A stretch of 64,000 bases of DNA from Chrysemys picta bellii (taxonomy: Eukaryota; Chordata; Testudines; Emydidae). Positions within the stretch are counted from its first letter, which is position 1. Every line of letters begins with the position of its first letter. The stretch spans positions 82,462,981 to 82,526,980 of the forward strand of contig NC_088800.1 of the NCBI RefSeq assembly GCF_011386835.1, read 5' to 3'. The translations under genes were made by a program, and so were the position numbers. The notes under the pieces were generated by a model, which worked only from the letters and a program-made list of their open reading frames with translations, had not been told where the DNA came from and searched no databases. Positions 24,371 to 36,809 of this stretch are shown one piece after another.

Positions 24371-25655
24371 CACAGATATTATGGCAACAGAGCCTCAGAA
24401 ATGCTTATCAATAAAGTAAATAGAGCAGTTGCCCAGTTACCTCTCCTGTGATCCTTTAAGCAAATTGATGGATTGGCAGGTGGTGTGGCCGTCACGTTTC
24501 TTAGCCCTACATTTAGCCATCACCTGAAGAAATATGATAACCTTAAATGAGCACTGAGGTTGAAGGCCTGATGTCCTGTTGGTTCCTGTCCTTGGGCTAG
24601 ATTCTGACCTTAGTGTCACAGGCGCATATGAGAACTCAGTCCAGGCCCCTGTCTTTGACTGCTAGGAGCAGCCGGTGCTGCGAACAGTGCAGTGTATTTG
24701 TGGTCAACGTGCAGCTCAACTTGAAACTTCTTGATACTCCGGAAGCAAACATATTTTTAGGTTTGCACGGTTGTTAAGAGCAATGCAGGCTTCCGGGTCA
24801 TGGATTGCTTCACTGTTAGCAGCTGGCTGGCACTCATCGCCTCCAGCCAGCCACCAGCGGCTGTGGAGTGCTCGTCCCACTAGTTGCTTAAATTGAATTC
24901 TTCATCTGCTCTCCTTTCCAGTGGGGTCATTTGAGTCACCAACAGCTTATATGAGATTGAAACCTATCACTTCACTTGCAGACTGGAGCGGAGCTTGGGG
25001 ACTTGACGGCTTCTCTAGTCTTCCACCTCTTGAACTCCTTAAATCCTTCAACCTTGTAGAGAGCAGCATTTTCTTATCACCCTGTCAATCAAAACAGCTG
25101 GATATGGCTTCCTTAATAAGGTGTGATAGCTCACCTGATGTGGCAGGATCTCTAGCATTTAAAGCCTGACCCAACTAATAAGCCATGGTCATGGTCGCAG
25201 ATGCAGCACCTCCTATCTCATCTCCCTGGAGCATTCTACATCATCGAGTTAGATGTAACAGCCTAGAAGGCTACAGAAAAAGAGTGAGGTGTCATGGTTT
25301 CACTGGTATTGTTCCAATGGTTTGCTTTGGTGGCCCTATAGAAGCGTAAGGTCTGGAGCCAGTTTGTTTCTGCCAAAGGCAGGATCCCAGGGAGGATGAA
25401 GGAAGATACAGGTGAGCGTTGGTGTTTGTTAGGAGGTGGAGGGTGACCTTGCGGCAGGACTGACAACATCCTGCGTTATCCTGAACAAACCTCATGAAAT
25501 TAGGATTAACTTTTTTGAATTAAAGTTAAACTTTATTGAATTAGGGTTGACACCTTGGGAGTGCATTGCATGGACAATGCAGTTGTGAACCTGCTGTTGA
25601 GGGAGGGGGATATCCATGCACGTCCTCCACTGTCAGCCTTTGAAGCTGCTCCCTT
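24371..25655. other. No gene recognised
   Basis: No known repeat or RNA. The frame at 24921-25169 begins after a CTTTCCAG acceptor-like site but has no recognised domain and no donor that I trust. Confidence 0.4.
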
Positions 25656-25659
25656 CCTG

Positions 25660-25770
25660 GGGTGATCAGAGGTCCCGATATTTGGGGCTGTCTCTTATAT
25701 AGGCAACTATACTCCTTCCCCGGAAAAAAAAAGGGTCCCAAATTTTCACATTTGGTATCTGGTCACCCTA
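25660..25770. mobile_element. Short hAT-type MITE (about 111 bp)
   Basis: The ends TGGGGTGATCAGA and, reversed, TAGGGTGACCAGA match the 123-bp element at 30187-30309. So do the internal GGTCCCGATATTTGGGG and CTTATATAGGC. The flanking 8-mers (TCCCTTCC and CTCTTCCC) match poorly, so the target duplication is not convincing here. Confidence 0.75.
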
Positions 25771-26924
25771 CTCTTCCCCCCTCGCTCCCCCTCCAGCAGA
25801 GATATGTATATACTAGTTCAAAGTGGATTCTCCAAAGACTCTCAGACAAATAAAGACTTTTGGATGAATAGCCTGAGTTTAAACGGACTTGGGCCCAGTA
25901 AAGAGACAGGACCTCGGTCCATGGAGGGCCCAATTAGCAGGCGTGTAGGTTCTTTTATTGTTTTTAAATGTTTGCTCTGTGATGCTTTTAACCTCAGGAA
26001 TAAAGCAGGCTGTGCCGTGTGGTACCTGAGAGCTGTTGACCACTCACTCGGTTATCAGTCTCTGAAGGGAAAGCTAGCAGGTGTTCTTGGACAGTCTGTG
26101 TGTGCTGGGAAATACACAGTGAAAGCAAGGAACTGTGCAGTCAGTCAGCAGGGTGATGGATGAGTGTCTCCTCTCAAGAGAGGCAACAGCAGGGGCGCTG
26201 AAAAGGGGGTGCCCTTGCTGAACCACCGGAGGGGGAAGACAGGTGCGGGTGCCCTGAACTGTGACAGTCCTCTCTCGTGATGGGAAAGGACATGCACTTA
26301 TTTATTTATTTGGAATACAGTTGGTGCCAGGAGCTAGGGACTGACTCCAACGGAAACGACAAGCTCAGATAGGAGACGCTGCCAGATGCCTCTGCTCCCA
26401 GATTCCCAAAGCAGAGTCAGAGGGGGGGCGGGAATGAGGAAGGAGGGAAAGCAGAGAGAGCGGGTAGGAAATAAGAGGTAGAAGAAGGACTATCCATTAG
26501 GAAAAACACTCGAGATTCCCCTCCTTACACACGTCTGGTGTATGAGAACAGTAAATCTGCTCCAACAGATGTTAACTAGTGCAAGTGGAACTTACAAAGC
26601 TGGCCTCACAGTTTTATTGCAAATGAACATTTAGGATTTTTAAATAGGAACCAAAAGCCTAGGGTTGGGCTTCTTAAAGGGGCCTCATGGACAGTCAATG
26701 GGCCCCACTGGAAATCCTGCTGAATTGAACAGAATTTAACTCATGTTATTTTCAAAATACATTCCATATATTGTTGACATACAGTTGCTGTCCCATGACG
26801 AACACACTGAGCTGTATTATCAAATGGCTCTCTAGATGCACCCGGGGCCGGTGCGAGTTAGGAGCATAAGTCCAATTGGCCTGCACTGAAAGTCAATCAG
26901 ACTTTTACTCCTATCACATAAGTG
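25771..26924. other. No gene recognised
   Basis: No exon or repeat that I can name. A short TTTATTTATTTATTT run lies near 26298-26311 and a G run near 26423. Confidence 0.4.
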
Positions 26925-27830
26925 TTTTAAAAATCCCGCCTCTAACTTTTAATGCTGGACATGTATAGAGTGCCTTCAATGAATTCTAGGTGCTCTATGA
27001 TTATCTACCCTCAACTGGTAAAGGAAATTACAAGTAGGGGGACCACCTTTTCAAAAGGCAAAAGTGAGGCACATGCAGGAGCCCCACCGAATGGCCCCAC
27101 ATGTGCCCCTCCTCTTCCCTGAGGCCCCGCCCCCCGGCTCACCTCTTCCCCTGAGGCCCCACCCGCTGGCCAGGCCGGAACCCGGAGCTCGGTCATGGTA
27201 AGAGCTGCCCAGAGAGCCTGGGCCACTGTGGGGAGCCCCGGACCCTCCACCTGCCCTGGACGGGAGGATCGGGGTGCCCGAGAACAGCCCCCAGCCCATG
27301 TCCCTGTCCCCAGCCTGTGCCACCTAGGGCAGGTGGAGGATCCAGGGCTCCTCACAGTGTCCCAGACTCCCTGGCCAGGGGGAAGGACCTCGGAGGGGCG
27401 GGGGAAGGAGGAGCAGGGATGGGGCCTCATTGCGAGGAGGAACTAAGGCCCACCTCAGCCACTTGGGCAGGCACAGAGCAGTGGTGCAGGGAATCCAGGA
27501 CAAATACTTTCCCGGAGTCATTCAGCCCAGGGCTGGGACTTGAACTCTGCATTTTGGGACCATCCTGCCCAATTTGGGATGGGTGGTCACCCTAATTACA
27601 AGTTCCTGCAGGAGTCAGTTGAGTACTGCAATGACATCTGCGGCTGTGGAAGCCATCCAAAACCAGGACTTCTGGTAGGCCGGTAAATTGTTCTTCTGAT
27701 CGCTGTTTTACAGATGCATACAATGAAGCATAAGGAGGTTAGGTGATTTGCCCAACGCCACACAGACTCAGTGTCACAGCCAGAAGAGACTCCAGCAATC
27801 CTGCTTCCCATTCCCGGCTCTGACAACACT
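26925..27830. mobile_element. MIR-like remnant interrupted by a hAT MITE
   Basis: The right part (27690-27800) reads CTGTTTTACAGATGCATACAATGAAGCA, GGTTAGGTGATTTGCCCAACGCCACACAG and AATCCTGCTTCCC, the MIR core order. The left part (26930-27027) has ATAGAGTGCCTTCAATG and AGGTGCTCTATGA, resembling MIR-flank wording. The hAT element at 27035-27594 lies between them with its own exact target duplication. Whether both parts were one element is an inference. Confidence 0.5.
27035..27594. mobile_element. 560-bp GC-rich hAT MITE with 8-bp target duplication
   Basis: The ends are TAGGGGGACCACC and, as reverse complement of the right end, TAGGGTGACCACC (12 of 13 identical). The exact 8-bp direct repeat ATTACAAG flanks it at 27027-27034 and 27595-27602. 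An 8-bp target duplication is the mark of the hAT superfamily. The interior is GC-rich with proline/glycine-rich chance frames on both strands and no transposase, so it would have needed an autonomous partner. Confidence 0.9.
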
Positions 27831-28640
27831 CCTTCTTTCCGCAGTCACAGAGAAAAGCAGCTCCTTAATTTAATATGCCCTAACTTCTCCATCCCCTCCC
27901 CCCCGCACACACACAAACACCCTGCAACCGTACGTCACCCATTCAATCTACTTGGCATTCTTGACGTCTTTGGCACCGAGGGCCTTAGCGCGCCGCGTTC
28001 TCATACGCCCACACAATAGGAAGTTCAAGCATTCACAAGACAGTAACGTAGGAGGCAGAGACGCAGCAGATCAGTGCAGGAAAACACTGCTTATATGAAA
28101 ATGCTTCATTCTGTATTTGTCCCTTATTCCAAGACTCTGCTTTGAAGGGTTGGGGAAAATATGCCTGTTCGTGGACGATAAGGCCAAGTTCTAACTTTAC
28201 AATAGCTCCCCAACCTCCCCACGCCAAGAGCCTACATCTTGTGCAGTCATTCGAATAACCCCGGGATGCCCTCTCCCACCGATGCGCCTCACCCCCAAAG
28301 GGGTAACATCCCAGACCCGATCAGTTCCTGATCTCTCTGCCTAAACTGCCAACGAGGGCGTCAGTGCCAAATGCCATGGTGCTTTCAGAAGAAGAACGCT
28401 TCCCCAATATGGGCCAATTATCTCAGATTGTCCCGCTTTAGTAGATCCCGGACCCACCACATCGCGGTGCACAAGCCACAATGTCTTGGTTGAGGGTGAG
28501 AGTGACAGCCGGGGAATATCCACTCCCTGACTCCGATGGGAAGTCTCCAAATGCTCACAAGCCCTGGGCATACTGATGGTGTCAGGTCACTGTTCTGAGT
28601 AACGTCTCAGGAAGGCAGTAAACACTGACAGCATGAGTGC
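27831..28640. other. No gene recognised
   Basis: No known repeat or exon. There is a C-rich stretch near 27890-27915. Confidence 0.4.
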
Positions 28641-28641
28641 A

Positions 28642-28644
<3 letters not shown>

Positions 28645-28682
<38 letters not shown>
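28645..28682. repeat. (CA)n microsatellite
   Basis: About 19 uninterrupted CA units. Confidence 0.97.
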
Positions 28683-28686
<4 letters not shown>

Positions 28687-28720
28687 GAATGCTTATGGGA
28701 ACGTCACAGTACTAACCTAG

Positions 28721-28900
28721 ACATAGAATGTCAGGGTTGGAAGGGACCTCAGGAGGTATCTAGTCCAGGCCCCCTGCTCAAAGCAGGACCAATCCCCAGA
28801 CCAATTTTTGCCCCAGATCCCTAAGTGGCCCCCCTCCAGGATTGAGCTCACAACCCTGGGTTTAGCAGGCCAATGCTCAAACCACTGAGCTATCCCTCCT
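28721..28900 (-). mobile_element. tRNA-headed SINE with CR1-like tail
   Basis: On the minus strand the head at 28900 reads AGGAGGGATAGCTCAGTGG (A box) and then GGGTTGTGAGCTCAATCC (B box) about 40 bases later. A short linker with GGGGCCACTTAGGGATCTGG follows. The tail at 28721-28800 is the CR1 3' block. Sharing its 3' end with CR1 suggests it was mobilised by CR1 reverse transcriptase. It is close to full length. I know this arrangement as common in turtles. Confidence 0.92.
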
Positions 28901-30178
28901 CTCAGTAAGCAGCCAATATCATACCCAGAGAGGCTGCTTTGGAAAGAATCATGCAAGACCCACACAGCATTCAGTGTTAGAGTGACACGAAGATAAGTAT
29001 CTTTCCCTTCCTGTTAGTGAACTTCATCTACAGCCATGATTTTTTATTATTATTATTATTTCTACCAAACCCTGCTTTTCCAATGGAGAAAAAACAGCAA
29101 CATTTCTGCCCCCGGCAAAACTGGTTTTAATAAACAGGTTTCCTTTTCATGCAGAGTTGCACTTTTCTGCCTGCAAAGCCCCTTTGCAAAAAGAAACTGA
29201 AGGTAACAATGAAAAATATGTTGCTTTTTGATGATTTTTTTTGCACATCTACTTAGACATGATTTTGTTTTGCTACTGGGGAGTCCTTTTTCAGGCTGCT
29301 CTAATTAGCAAAATTCCCTGATGGAGAACTCGTATCAGAGATACCTTTGTTTTCAAGGACTCTCTCTCTCACACACACGCTATTAGTAGTTCTCACTTAT
29401 CTTGTAAGTATTGAAGCCAGTACCAGAGATGACCTTTAGCACCCATGTATACTATCAGGATGCAATGCTGAACAGCTAAACAACAGAATGGTGGCACAGC
29501 AATAACATTGCCACCTTGTGGCACCTTAAAGACATAACAGGTACCGGGGGCAGGGTCCCTAAAGAGATGCTTTGTAAAAATCACATGAGATTAATATGGG
29601 CTGGAAGATGTTCAGTGATGGTCTAAGATACCTGGAGCAATTAGGACAGCTATTTTGTTAAAATTATAAATGGTCCCAAACCAAAACCCAAGCTCTGCTA
29701 TGGGACAAGAAAACCCCTGGACCTCCAAACTTCGTGAGCTCTGAAATCTGGGTGGGAATTCCCTGGTTCAAGCCCACCTTACGTTAGAATGCTTTGTGTC
29801 ACCGGGCGATACCTATGTGATACTTCTGGAGTGACAACTTTACATCAGTGCCTATTGCCCCAAAAAGTAAATAGATTCCATAAATATTTCTGGAACCTTT
29901 GGAACTGATGAAGAATTGATGTTAACAGTGACTATCCCAATCCGGGTTACCACTAGGTAGGGAAAGGGGAAAAGCCAGGCTGTGGATTTAGAGGTGGTCC
30001 CAGCTGCAGAGATGAGAGAAGAAAGTAGTAAGCCGATACTATACAGGAGACTCAGAGTCACGCTAAAACCAGCAGGTCTACCACTTTCATGACTCATCGG
30101 GAGCAGATATATTTATATGGTAGGCACTTTACATCAATAACAAAGTGCAGCCTCCTAATACAGAACAGGGTCAATATA
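28901..30178. other. No gene recognised
   Basis: A TTATTATTATT run lies near 29044-29060. The phrase TTGTGGCACCTTAAAGAC near 29515 resembles a few bases of the Penelope tail, but it is too short to call. No exon found. Confidence 0.4.
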
Positions 30179-30186
30179 AGTGAAAC

Positions 30187-30309
30187 TAGGGTGACCAGAT
30201 GTCCCGATTTTATAGGGACAGTCCCGATTTTTGGGTCTTTTTCTTATATAGGCTCCTATTACTCCCCACCCCCGTCCCGATTTTTCACAATTGGTGTCTG
30301 GTCACCCTA
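30187..30309. mobile_element. 123-bp hAT MITE with exact 8-bp target duplication
   Basis: Both ends read TAGGGTGACCAGA when oriented outward. The direct repeat AGTGAAAC flanks it exactly at 30179-30186 and 30310-30317. Inside, GTCCCGATTTT occurs twice and CTTATATAGGC once. It is very short and non-coding. The related 111-bp copy is at 25660-25770. The longer elements at 35573 and 48871 share only the terminal TAGGGTG. Confidence 0.95.
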
Positions 30310-30639
30310 AGTGAAACACATGAACCTTAAAATTAGCTACAGTAAAGCTCTGAGAGATCTATGGAAGTAAAACTGCACTGCTTGCATTATGGGAGGGAGT
30401 TTGAGCATTATAGCTAAGACAGATACATGATGGCACTAAGTGGCAAAGACGATGGATAAAAAGACAAGTCAGAGTCTGATCATAAACTACAAGCTGAGGT
30501 GTGCACAAACACTGTTTTACGGATACAGGGTTTCAAATTAATAATGTTTTCATCCTGAGAATGGGAAAACTTCCACTGACTTCACTGGGAGCAGGCCCTC
30601 AGAAGTTCATAATAGACCAAAGCAGGAAGTGGTTTACCT

Positions 30640-31030
30640 GTCTCACAAAAACGTTTAACGTTTTGGAATTTTTTCCCATCCTGAACTGGATCCAAAAGAC
30701 CATTCCAAAAATGTTCGGAAACCAAAACAAGCAAAAATTGTCTGGCTCAGGACAATTGATACGTTTCATTTTGATAGTTTCAAAGGGTTTTGTTGTCAAC
30801 TAATTTTTTTTTAAACTTGTACTATAACTACCTCGCATTTCAAAAAAGAACATTCTTTCAATCCAGAAAACCAATATTTTTTGTTTCAACAATTCTGAAA
30901 CTATTGTTACAAATTTTTTTGAGTCCAGAAATTTGTCCAAACCGACCCTTGAAAAGTTTTGATTGGACAACTTGGCATTTGTCCACCAAAAAACGTTTTC
31001 CTGAAAAAATTCTCACCATTCTCATGAATA
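30640..31030. repeat. AT-rich dispersed repeat
   Basis: Long alternation of A-rich and T-rich words (TTTTGGAATTTTTTCCC, AAATTTTTTTGAGTCC, AAAACGTTTTCC, GAAAAAATTCTC). It resembles the segments at 13960, 36810 and 60070. Short frames on both strands here are low-complexity and not genes. Confidence 0.45.
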
Positions 31031-34000
31031 ATTCTTCAATACAGTGATAGCTAATGTTAACGCCCAAGTGTAGAGGCAACGTAAAAACTGGAGGAGAGCA
31101 ACAATCAAGTCAGAATTGTAGCAGTGGCTAGAGCGCAGATGATTCTTCCAAAGGACCTCATAGTTATCCTCTGCTGACCACATTTGTTAAAAATCAAGTA
31201 GGATTAGATATCTCCAATGACCTATCTACCAAGCAGAGCTGGCCGCTTGGTTTGCGCCACACACCTCACAAAAGGGCAATCCTTCTACCCAACGCCAGGA
31301 TATTTGATCATCCGACAGAACCACTGATTTTTATTTCATTTAAACTGATAAGAGAGGGAGGCCCCAGCCCCCCAAAGGACAAAACCCGCAGATGAAGCCA
31401 TTTTATGAGCCATCTGCTGATGAACAGCTATTATCAGTGTGCTTTTCCCTCCTGCACTGCTTTCATCCATCCTCTGTGGCTGATTGTTCCAGAGGACTGA
31501 AAAAACAGTGTGTGTATGAGAAAGAGAGCTGGCCAGATATTTTCAGACAAATCCAGCTTGATTGTTTCAAGATGCAGGTTATACCACAATGGAATGCCCT
31601 AGATTTCCAAGACATTTTTGCAGTCTCCTAGACCGAAAAAAGAAAACCCCAAGTGTGATTTCTCTCACTTTCCATCAACACAGACTGACAAATTAATAAA
31701 ATGAGTGGTGGATCGGAGGACAGAGCTGGCAGGAAGCTATAATAAACCTAGATTAGCATGGGACTGAACGCTAGGTTCATTTTTCCCCTTCACTTTTAAA
31801 TTCTTCTGCATCTACAATTTCAAGAACGATACCAGAAAGTCATTTTTGCTAACAGGAAAATGCCGATTCTTTTCCCAAATGCTCAGCAGTACAAAGCAGC
31901 CAGAGGACGACTAAGGATCTAGCCCTTTGCATCTGTGTTTCAGTCAGTGATTTTGAAGGGCTTTCAGCAAGGCACAGAAAAGCGAGAAAAGGCCCATCCA
32001 TGAGCGACATTGGGCCAGACCCTCTGCTATTACAAATGGAGCTACCTCGATTTCTTCCAGCTGGGAGATCTGATCCAACATTTCTAGCTGGAAACTGCAA
32101 AATATATTCACATAGCTTATGTTTTTGGTTAGGAAGGATGTAAAAAAAAAATCCATAACCCCCAATCGAGGCACATAAGGTGTTGTCCACTTCAAAGGAA
32201 GAAAAGATCGATAATGTTAATACTGCCAGCAACAAAGGCTCTGTCATGGGAAGAGCCATTCTAGTAAGCAAGTATATTTATTCACAGCTGTGTGCCAAGC
32301 ACCGTTCTGTCAGAATAATGGTGGCCACGTGCATTCAGATACAACGACCACTATTTTAGCTCATCCCTAGCGCAGTTTCCTGTCCATGTATCCCCATGAA
32401 CTGTACTAGCCCATTCCTTTGTCTCGGCTGCGCCTCTCTCGTCGAGATCACGGTTGCTTAGGGCCATTGTAACATTTTTTCTGGTCGTGCTGGCTGTGCA
32501 GACACTTGTACTAGGTCGCAATCCGAGTTGGAAAAATTGCTACCAATGGGGAGAGCAGGAGTGGAAATAATTCGGCCCCCCCAGAAGTCACAGCAGCAAG
32601 CTTTCAAACCAACCAACCAAATAAAAGCTAATGTGCAAGTCTTCTTCAGGGGGTCTAAGGGTAACCAAGGGAAAGCACAGCTGCTACTGGGGAAGGCTCT
32701 CTTTTGGATCAGCTGGTAGGCTTGCTGACCATGATAGCCCTTCCCTCGTGCAGCCATGGATTGGGATGACTGCTGAAATCCATGCTAGTTCTTGGCAGTT
32801 GTGCCAGCTTCTTAATTTACATGGTAACTCCCAAGGGTTCCCCGTAGTAAATCCCCTGTAACTATATAGCGAGTATACAATCCTGCAAATCACTTGATAC
32901 TTACAACGTGTCAGGTCTAAAAATAACAGCCATGTCGCCTGCACTCACATTTGGGAGACAGAAATAGCCATGCATTTAATGCGATGACTGGACGGTGCTT
33001 GCCGTATCATTAAGAGGTTGGATGTAGAGTTCAGTGTTTCCCCTACATACTTGGTGATCCGTATCCTAAAGCGTTACCAAGGAAACAGTGCTGAAACATT
33101 AAAAACATACCTGGCAGCTGGCAAATTGGAAAGGATAACCTGTGCGCATGTTAGAAGTTAGGTGGAGCAAGTAATTAACATGCTAGCCTCTCCTGGAAGC
33201 CTGGGTACAAATCCAGCATTAGATGACAAGTGAAAAGGTTTCAGGTGAGTCTTACGCTAGTCTTGAGTGGCTATTTGTTCGCATCACAAGATGATTACAT
33301 GGACTGTCAATTTCTGCTCAGGAGAGGTGTCACTGGTGTCGTCAATCAAGAGTCAGGTGCATTGTAAGAAACTGCCTGTCCTGTATCTTCCTTCTTGGCT
33401 CTTCTTAATTTAATACTCAGAAAAGTAATTCACTGTGGGCTTGTTCCTGCATTTAGATCGTGGGAGATTAGCTACTGACGCCAAGAGGAGAAAACCAAGC
33501 CTTCCGTGGAGCAGGGCTGATATAGCAGGCCAGTTTTTAAGGGGCTGCCTCTCCATCTCTGATCTAGTTTATTTTTAATTCATAAAGAGAAACCAAGTCC
33601 CTCTCCCCATTTCTACTCCAGTCCTACAGCAGAGCCACATCAAAACGAGAAGACAAATATGAATTGGTAGCCTCAGATCTTTCAATGAACATCTCAAACG
33701 CCTGGTGGCTTTCTCTCTTCATCAGCTGCATTTCCCCACCTAAGTTCTTTAGTCAATAGATTCTCCTTCCAAGCTGCTGTAACACAAAATGGTCTTCCTA
33801 CTGGTTTTTTTTAGTCCTTCCAGGGCTTTCGTCTCTGAATGATTTTACAACCATCCTGCCCAGCTGCATTATTAAAAAATTTTCAGTGCTGGCAAAAGTC
33901 TGGCTGATGAGCGCCATGGAAGGCCTGCACGTGTGTGTATGTGGAACTCTCTTGCTAATTTATTGAGCTCTACGTTTACCGGTGAATTTAACAATAAACC

Positions 34001-35564
34001 CACACAGATTTTCGGTTCATATTACAGAGCAGTTTTTTCCAGTGCACTTTATAAAGGCTGGGACTGGATTAAAATGCTGCATTTCGAGTTCTCTTTATGA
34101 GTGCATTTAGTGCTCACGGAAGATGCTGAATTGACTGTCTTGAAGTCTATTATCCACAGAATAAGTACCCAGGGAGCAAATATGCAAGCTTCTCCCACAG
34201 ACTTCGGCACACCACTGCCTCACCTCAGTCAGAAGGACCATTTATGAATGTGGAGAGGGAAATTCAGTTTCTATGGCCAACACTGTCTCTAACCTCTACT
34301 AAATAACCACAAGAGTGCTCAGTAAGAAGCGTGTGTGTTCTGTAGACACTTGTCTGCTAGAAGTGGCCTGAAGCCACCAACTCTTTTCACACAGGCTACT
34401 GAAGAACTATCAGATGGTAACGTTTGCTAGCTACGAAGGCGGGTTGAATTGAAGCATGTGAACTTAACATGAAGGGCTTTACATCCAGGGTCGATTGCTA
34501 ATCCCTTTGTCCATCCAACGCCCCGCCCCTGCCAGATTGCACTCTGGGAGGAAACATAGTCCCCTCTCAGCTTGCTGTCCCGTTAATTAACTTTTCCCAA
34601 AATAAAGGTGAGTCAATGGGGTTGAGGTCAGTAAAGTGGAGCGTGTGTTACTAAAGGGAGAATTTGGTCCAGTACGTCCCATTTCAGCTGCGACAACCAG
34701 AAACACACTGGACTATGCCTCAAAGTGAGTGAGTGAAATAGGCTGGAACATCCATATCTGTCTGTGGTCACAGAGCTGCGATGCAAGCCTATCATTCCGG
34801 ATAGCATATTTTACAGCAGACTAAACTCTCCATACCAGAGGGCTGTCTGGAACTCACACCCGGCTCCTATTAATGTTAACGGTCAAAAACTTCCCTGGGC
34901 AAAGAGATGGGAACTACCCACCCCTGTCATATCTTTCTCCATTCCTAGCTATCATTTGTTGCCAATACTCATTGGCTGTGAGAAAGAAATAGCTTATATT
35001 ACATCCCTTACATTCCTCTCCTCAGACAGGGCTTCACAAGAGAGATCCTTGTGTCTATTAACAGACAGCGCAGCCTGATTCAACCCCCCACTGGAGTTCA
35101 TGGGAGTCTTTCCACGGTTTGGAATGGGAGATGGATCCGTTCAGCCTGCTACAGAGAGCTGGGCTACGTTCTGAATGTCACCGCAACCCACGCTAAGGCC
35201 CTTTCTGTGGTATTTGGCTTGAGGAATCCTCCATAGGGGGCTGGGAGTGGCTGGGCACCAGCCCCTCTTGAGAAGTCTTGCCTCATTTTTTGCATTGTGC
35301 GCATGGATTCTGTTCCAGGAAACTGAAGGTCAAATAGTCTCTCCTCCCCACCCCCCAGCCTCTTCACAGCAGAGACGCACGGTGGTAGGTACTGTAGGTT
35401 ACCCTCACGGGGCAGGATTTTCCCAAGAAGAATGGTGTCCATATTGCTTTTGCACACCACCAGCTGTTCACTTCCCAGCCTGCCCACCCCAGGGAGATGC
35501 AAACCATCAAAGCATTCTACACCCATCAAATGGTTAAAGAAGCTATATTGCTTTTGGAATGACT
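31031..35564. other. 4.5 kb with no recognised gene or transposon
   Basis: This is the longest stretch in which I identify no repeat. Frames such as 31849-32271 (minus) and 34764-35078 (plus) lack a recognised domain. If the window has host exons I missed, this is one of the places they could be. A short TTCATGGGAGTCTTTCC near 35097 resembles the dispersed TTCAATGGGAG motif. Confidence 0.45.
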
Positions 35565-35572
35565 ATCATTCA

Positions 35573-35971
35573 TAGGGTGGTCAGGTGCCCGGTTTTCCAC
35601 TGGAAAAACAGGACGAAAAGGGGACCTGACAGTGTCCAGTCAGATCTGCTGACTGGACACCCAATGTCTGGTTACTGTGGGCGGGAGTGGTAGGGACGTG
35701 CCAGGTCATCACGCACACCAGCCCCTACTCAGCCGGGGCGTCTCCTACCAGTGTCTGGCGGCTGCAGCTCCCCACCCCAGCTCTGCAGGAGAGTCCCTCC
35801 TGACCTGGGTGGGAGGGGAAAAGCAGTGAGTGATAGGAGGGATGGGGGAAGAGGAGTGGATGGAGGGGCGGGGCCTCAGAGGAAGAGGCGGGGCTTTGGG
35901 GGGAAGAGGAGGGGCTGGGGAGCTTCCGGCACTCATGCTGGTTTTTAAATATTACCAACTTGACAACCCTA
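35573..35971. mobile_element. 399-bp hAT MITE with exact 8-bp target duplication
   Basis: The left end is TAGGGTGGTCAGGTGCC and the right end, reversed, is TAGGGTTGTCAAGTTGG. ATCATTCA flanks it exactly at 35565-35572 and 35972-35979. It shares its body with the 405-bp element at 48871-49275, including GGGGACCTGACAGTGTCCAG and GACTGGACACC. The right half is G-rich on the plus strand. There is no transposase. Confidence 0.95.
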
Positions 35972-35979
35972 ATCATTCA

Positions 35980-36800
35980 GCATTCGTCCCTGACCATAAA
36001 TACTCGACACAATCCATACGATAGCCAGAAACAAGACAAAATAGCAGGTAAACAGTCAAGTCTATCAAAGAGGGGAAAGCAAGTGGCGGAGAGTTGGTCT
36101 GCGTTCAGACTGACCCCAGCGATCTCGTATTGGCTCCCCTTGTACTGCAGCCACATTGACACTTTTCTTTTGGCTGAAAAGAGCACCTGTCTGAGGGACT
36201 TTTTGCTCCTGACAACCTTCCCTTATGTGAGATAAAAATGATGTTTTCTTTGATTTGTGTCTTCAGGCGGACACACCTTTTTACTTCTATCAAGAGGAGG
36301 AGGAAGAAAAAACAGCCCTGATATTATAGCCCTTATCTCTGTAACAAGGGTCAGCGATTCTTTATACTTGACTACTGACATGGCTTTTCCTTACAGGCTG
36401 AAGGAGATATAATTTCATTTTGCTAAACAAGCCCAGAACAGCTTTGCAGTTATCTCGGTGTGTGACACTCGGAATGTGAATTTGCTCGACGGCAGAAGCG
36501 AGGCAGCAGTAAAGGAGAAATGATTTAGCCATAGTTTTCCCCTTTGAAATGTCACCCTAAGATAACTCAGAGCAGGTGCAGGGTATAGAGTCACTTTATG
36601 AGTCTGCATTTCAGCTGGAGTTGCTGTAGTGGACAATAAACTTAAATTATATATATAATAATACGTATATATATCTCAATCGTAGAATGGAGTTCTTCCG
36701 GCTGTCTTAAGTTTATGAAATAATTCGCATATTTCTATTTTGTCTCCTTATCTTTCCCCTTTCCCTGGTACAAGTAGACCACTCTTGGATGGCACAGATC
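35980..36800. other. No gene recognised
   Basis: Apparently unique sequence. A short ATATATATAA run lies near 36649-36675. Confidence 0.4.
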
Positions 36801-36809
36801 ACATTACAG

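Noticed and set aside
24921..25169. Possible exon after a CTTTCCAG acceptor-like site
   Set aside because: No recognised domain, no good donor, and an ordinary length for chance frames.
27011..27430. Minus-strand frame of about 139 codons
   Set aside because: It starts inside the hAT element and runs through its right-end GC-rich sequence and out past the terminus. No domain was recognised.
28645..28682. CA run as a functional Z-DNA element
   Set aside because: Ordinary microsatellite. Nothing around it suggests a promoter.
28830..28900. tRNA-like sequence on the minus strand
   Set aside because: It has A- and B-box-like blocks, but no convincing acceptor stem, and it continues into a CR1-like tail. 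It is a SINE head and not a tRNA gene.
29510..29535. Penelope tail fragment (TTGTGGCACCTTAAAGAC)
   Set aside because: Only about 16 bases match, with no flanking tail sequence and no duplication. Chance cannot be excluded.
31849..32271. Minus-strand frame of about 140 codons with a hydrophobic start resembling a signal peptide
   Set aside because: No known domain, no Kozak-like context I trust, and no neighbouring exons. This length occurs by chance in 64 kb.
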